Below are positions 62,536-64,000 of a DNA stretch of 64,000 nt, piece after piece. This stretch comes from Symsagittifera roscoffensis (lineage: Eukaryota > Xenacoelomorpha > Acoela > Convolutidae). Location of the stretch: contig NC_087062.1 of NCBI RefSeq assembly GCF_963678635.1, positions 74,578,349 to 74,642,348 of the forward strand, given 5' to 3'. The notes below the pieces were generated by a model. It was not told the DNA's origin. It saw nothing but the letters and a program-made list of their open reading frames with translations, and searched no databases. Both the position numbers and the translations under genes were made by a program. Every line of letters starts with the position of its first letter. Within the stretch, counting starts at the first letter, position 1.

Positions 62536-63113
62536 CTAGCATCAGTTTATTACAAACTCACACCAAGCTGATACCTTGGAATGAAGAAAAAAACAGATGA
62601 GCTTTAGGCTGGCACACTTTCAGTTTTATTGAAAAATCACTCAACAACTTTCCACCTTCCCACTCCAACTTAAATAAACAACATCTTTTGGACCATTTTT
62701 CAATTTGGATTAAAACTGCTCTATAGAAAAAGCATGTATAAAAACTTTGAAAACACCAGTTAAGATCAAACTATCATCCTCTCGAACATATCGTTTTTTT
62801 TGTAGGACGAAGATGTCCATATGGTTCAATAGTTATGACAAAAAGTAAGTCACTGTGTTTTGAAATCTGATTGTAGAGAACATTGATTACTCAGCAGGGG
62901 AATATAGTTTGAGAGTTTTAAGTAAATGGCTGAAACTTTATGTTTAAGATGCAGAAATGCACCTTCGACTGTTTTTAATCATGTTCAGTATTTGGGTTCT
63001 CTCTCGTCCCATCTGCGTGCGAATGCAACGAAAATTGGCATGCGGATTAATTAGGTCGTGGCAAAGTTATTTAGTTTTCAAACTTAGCACAGTAAAACCC
63101 ATCGTTACAAGCG
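62536..63113. other. Presumed intron or upstream region, nothing identified
   Basis: No further LACTB2 exon or other gene recognised on either strand. The plus-strand open frame 62,957-63,226 overlaps the next transposon-like copy and has no motif. Confidence 0.4.
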
Positions 63114-63296
63114 AGGTGCGGATTTTGAAAAATTTTGTCGACCTTTTATTAAGGTTGAGCAAATTGATTTTTCGAGCGCTCAAAGAACACTATGAAAACC
63201 TCATTATGAAGACATCAAAAATTTGAAGAAAAAAAAACAGGTCAAAAAGGCCGTTCTCTTAGGTCAAAAATTTTGGCCAAAAAAGCGTCCGCACCT
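63114..63296 (-). mobile_element. Short element with 9-bp terminal inverted repeats
   Basis: Perfect inverted ends 'aggtgcgga' (63,114-63,122) and 'tccgcacct' (63,288-63,296) enclose sequence related to the 63,508 element ('gcggattttgaaaaattttg', 'caaattgatttttcgagcg'). About 183 bp, non-coding. No clear target duplication. Confidence 0.6.
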
Positions 63297-63507
63297 AGTC
63301 ATTAACATTGATTTCTGCATATCAAACAATAGCAAAACACACTTTCAATGCTATTGACCTATTACAGTCATATTCAAGTTCGATAATCAAGCCGTTTTCG
63401 GCGTCTTTACAATTATGTTGAAAGAAAGTCACGCAATCAAAAACTTTGTAGGACAGAAGAGATGCTGCAATAATTTAATTTTCAGCCACTGAAAACTCAC
63501 ATCAAAT

Positions 63508-63795
63508 CAGGAGAGGATCTAGGATTTTCTAGAGGGGAGGGGCGGATTTTCAAAAAATTTAGGAAAATTTTGTCTACTTTTTTTTTGGTTGACTAAATTG
63601 ATTTTCCGAGCTCTCCCAAAGCACTAAAATGACCCTTGGCGTTCGCGTCCCCCTCACAATTGGTATGATTTGGCGCCAAAGGCACCTTTAGAAAAATTGT
63701 AGGGTCCATCAGCCAAAAATGGATATCTGAAACAGCACAAAGGGGGACCCTTTGGGTCGACAGGGGTTCGGAACCGAGGAGGGCGCGTTTTTTAG
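63508..63795 (-). mobile_element. Transposon-like element copy
   Basis: Begins 'caggagaggatctaggattt', matching the right terminus of the 52,496 element in reverse complement. It continues with 'gactaaattgattttccgag', 'atttggcgccaaaggcacct' and 'gaccctttgggtcgacaggg'. The distal end is less certain. Confidence 0.6.
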
Positions 63796-64000
63796 ATCAA
63801 TATATCACACATCAATACGCCCTGCACGGTCTATTTTCGCCTTCTAATGAGAACAAACTGCAAAGCAGCAGTAAAAGTCACTTCGCCTTCCTCTGTAATT
63901 AATTGACCTCATTTAACAACTTTCAGACCATGCATCGCAGATAAGAGATCATTTGTATCAGATATCGTGGAAAACTGAAATCAAATCCCTCCCAGTATAA
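63796..64000. other. Window edge, no certain feature
   Basis: A short minus-strand frame at 63,921-63,974 follows 'gatttcag' and could be an exon, but evidence is insufficient. Otherwise nothing seen. Confidence 0.35.

Noticed and set aside
63921-63974. Possible further LACTB2 exon on the minus strand after 'gatttcag'
   Set aside because: About 18 codons (including NDLLSAMHGLK) are open, but the donor is poor and resemblance to the region after THxHxDH is too vague.

Overview
This is animal nuclear DNA, probably from an arthropod or other invertebrate. It is AT-rich, has split genes with GT-AG type introns, and shows no bacterial operon structure. The only recognisable gene, a LACTB2-type metallo-beta-lactamase-fold nuclease on the minus strand, is metazoan-like. 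A crustacean such as a copepod is one guess, because one LACTB2 intron has non-GT ends of a kind reported as frequent in the copepod Eurytemora affinis (and in larvaceans). That guess is weak.

Positions 1 to about 45,360 are one large satellite array, cut by the left window edge. Monomers are about 0.9-1.5 kb. They fall into recognisable types (called alpha, beta, gamma, delta and epsilon here), commonly in the order alpha-beta-gamma, which makes a higher-order unit of about 3.6 kb. Two consecutive 3.62-kb units (about 2,750-10,000) are almost identical and so were duplicated recently. Elsewhere the array is a mosaic of older, diverged and recombined monomers. Each long monomer contains two related subrepeats of about 180-200 bp. 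A poly-G run sits at a fixed site in beta and delta monomers and varies from about 5 to 19 G. The open frames in the array look like by-products of the repeat: differences between copies change amino acids freely. The unique sequence that borders the array on the right (45,361-45,795) is also embedded twice inside it (27,679-28,114 and 35,671-35,852), each time next to delta monomers, so earlier array edges were duplicated inward.

Positions 45,800-60,200 are AT-rich single-copy DNA with several families of old, short tandem repeats and at least one convincing terminal coding exon on the plus strand (49,231-49,475, followed by AATAAA). A candidate ATG-containing exon right beside the array (45,958-46,075) ends in a consensus donor whose phase fits that terminal exon, so the two may belong to one gene of unknown function.

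Positions 60,225-62,535 (minus strand) carry the last three exons of the LACTB2-like gene; the 5' exons lie beyond what I can identify. Both introns have inverted repeats that would pair the 5' splice junction with a site just upstream of the 3' junction. In the downstream intron the boundaries are not GT-AG. A family of short non-autonomous transposon-like elements is scattered in both orientations from 52.5 to 63.8 kb, two of them inside this non-canonical intron.
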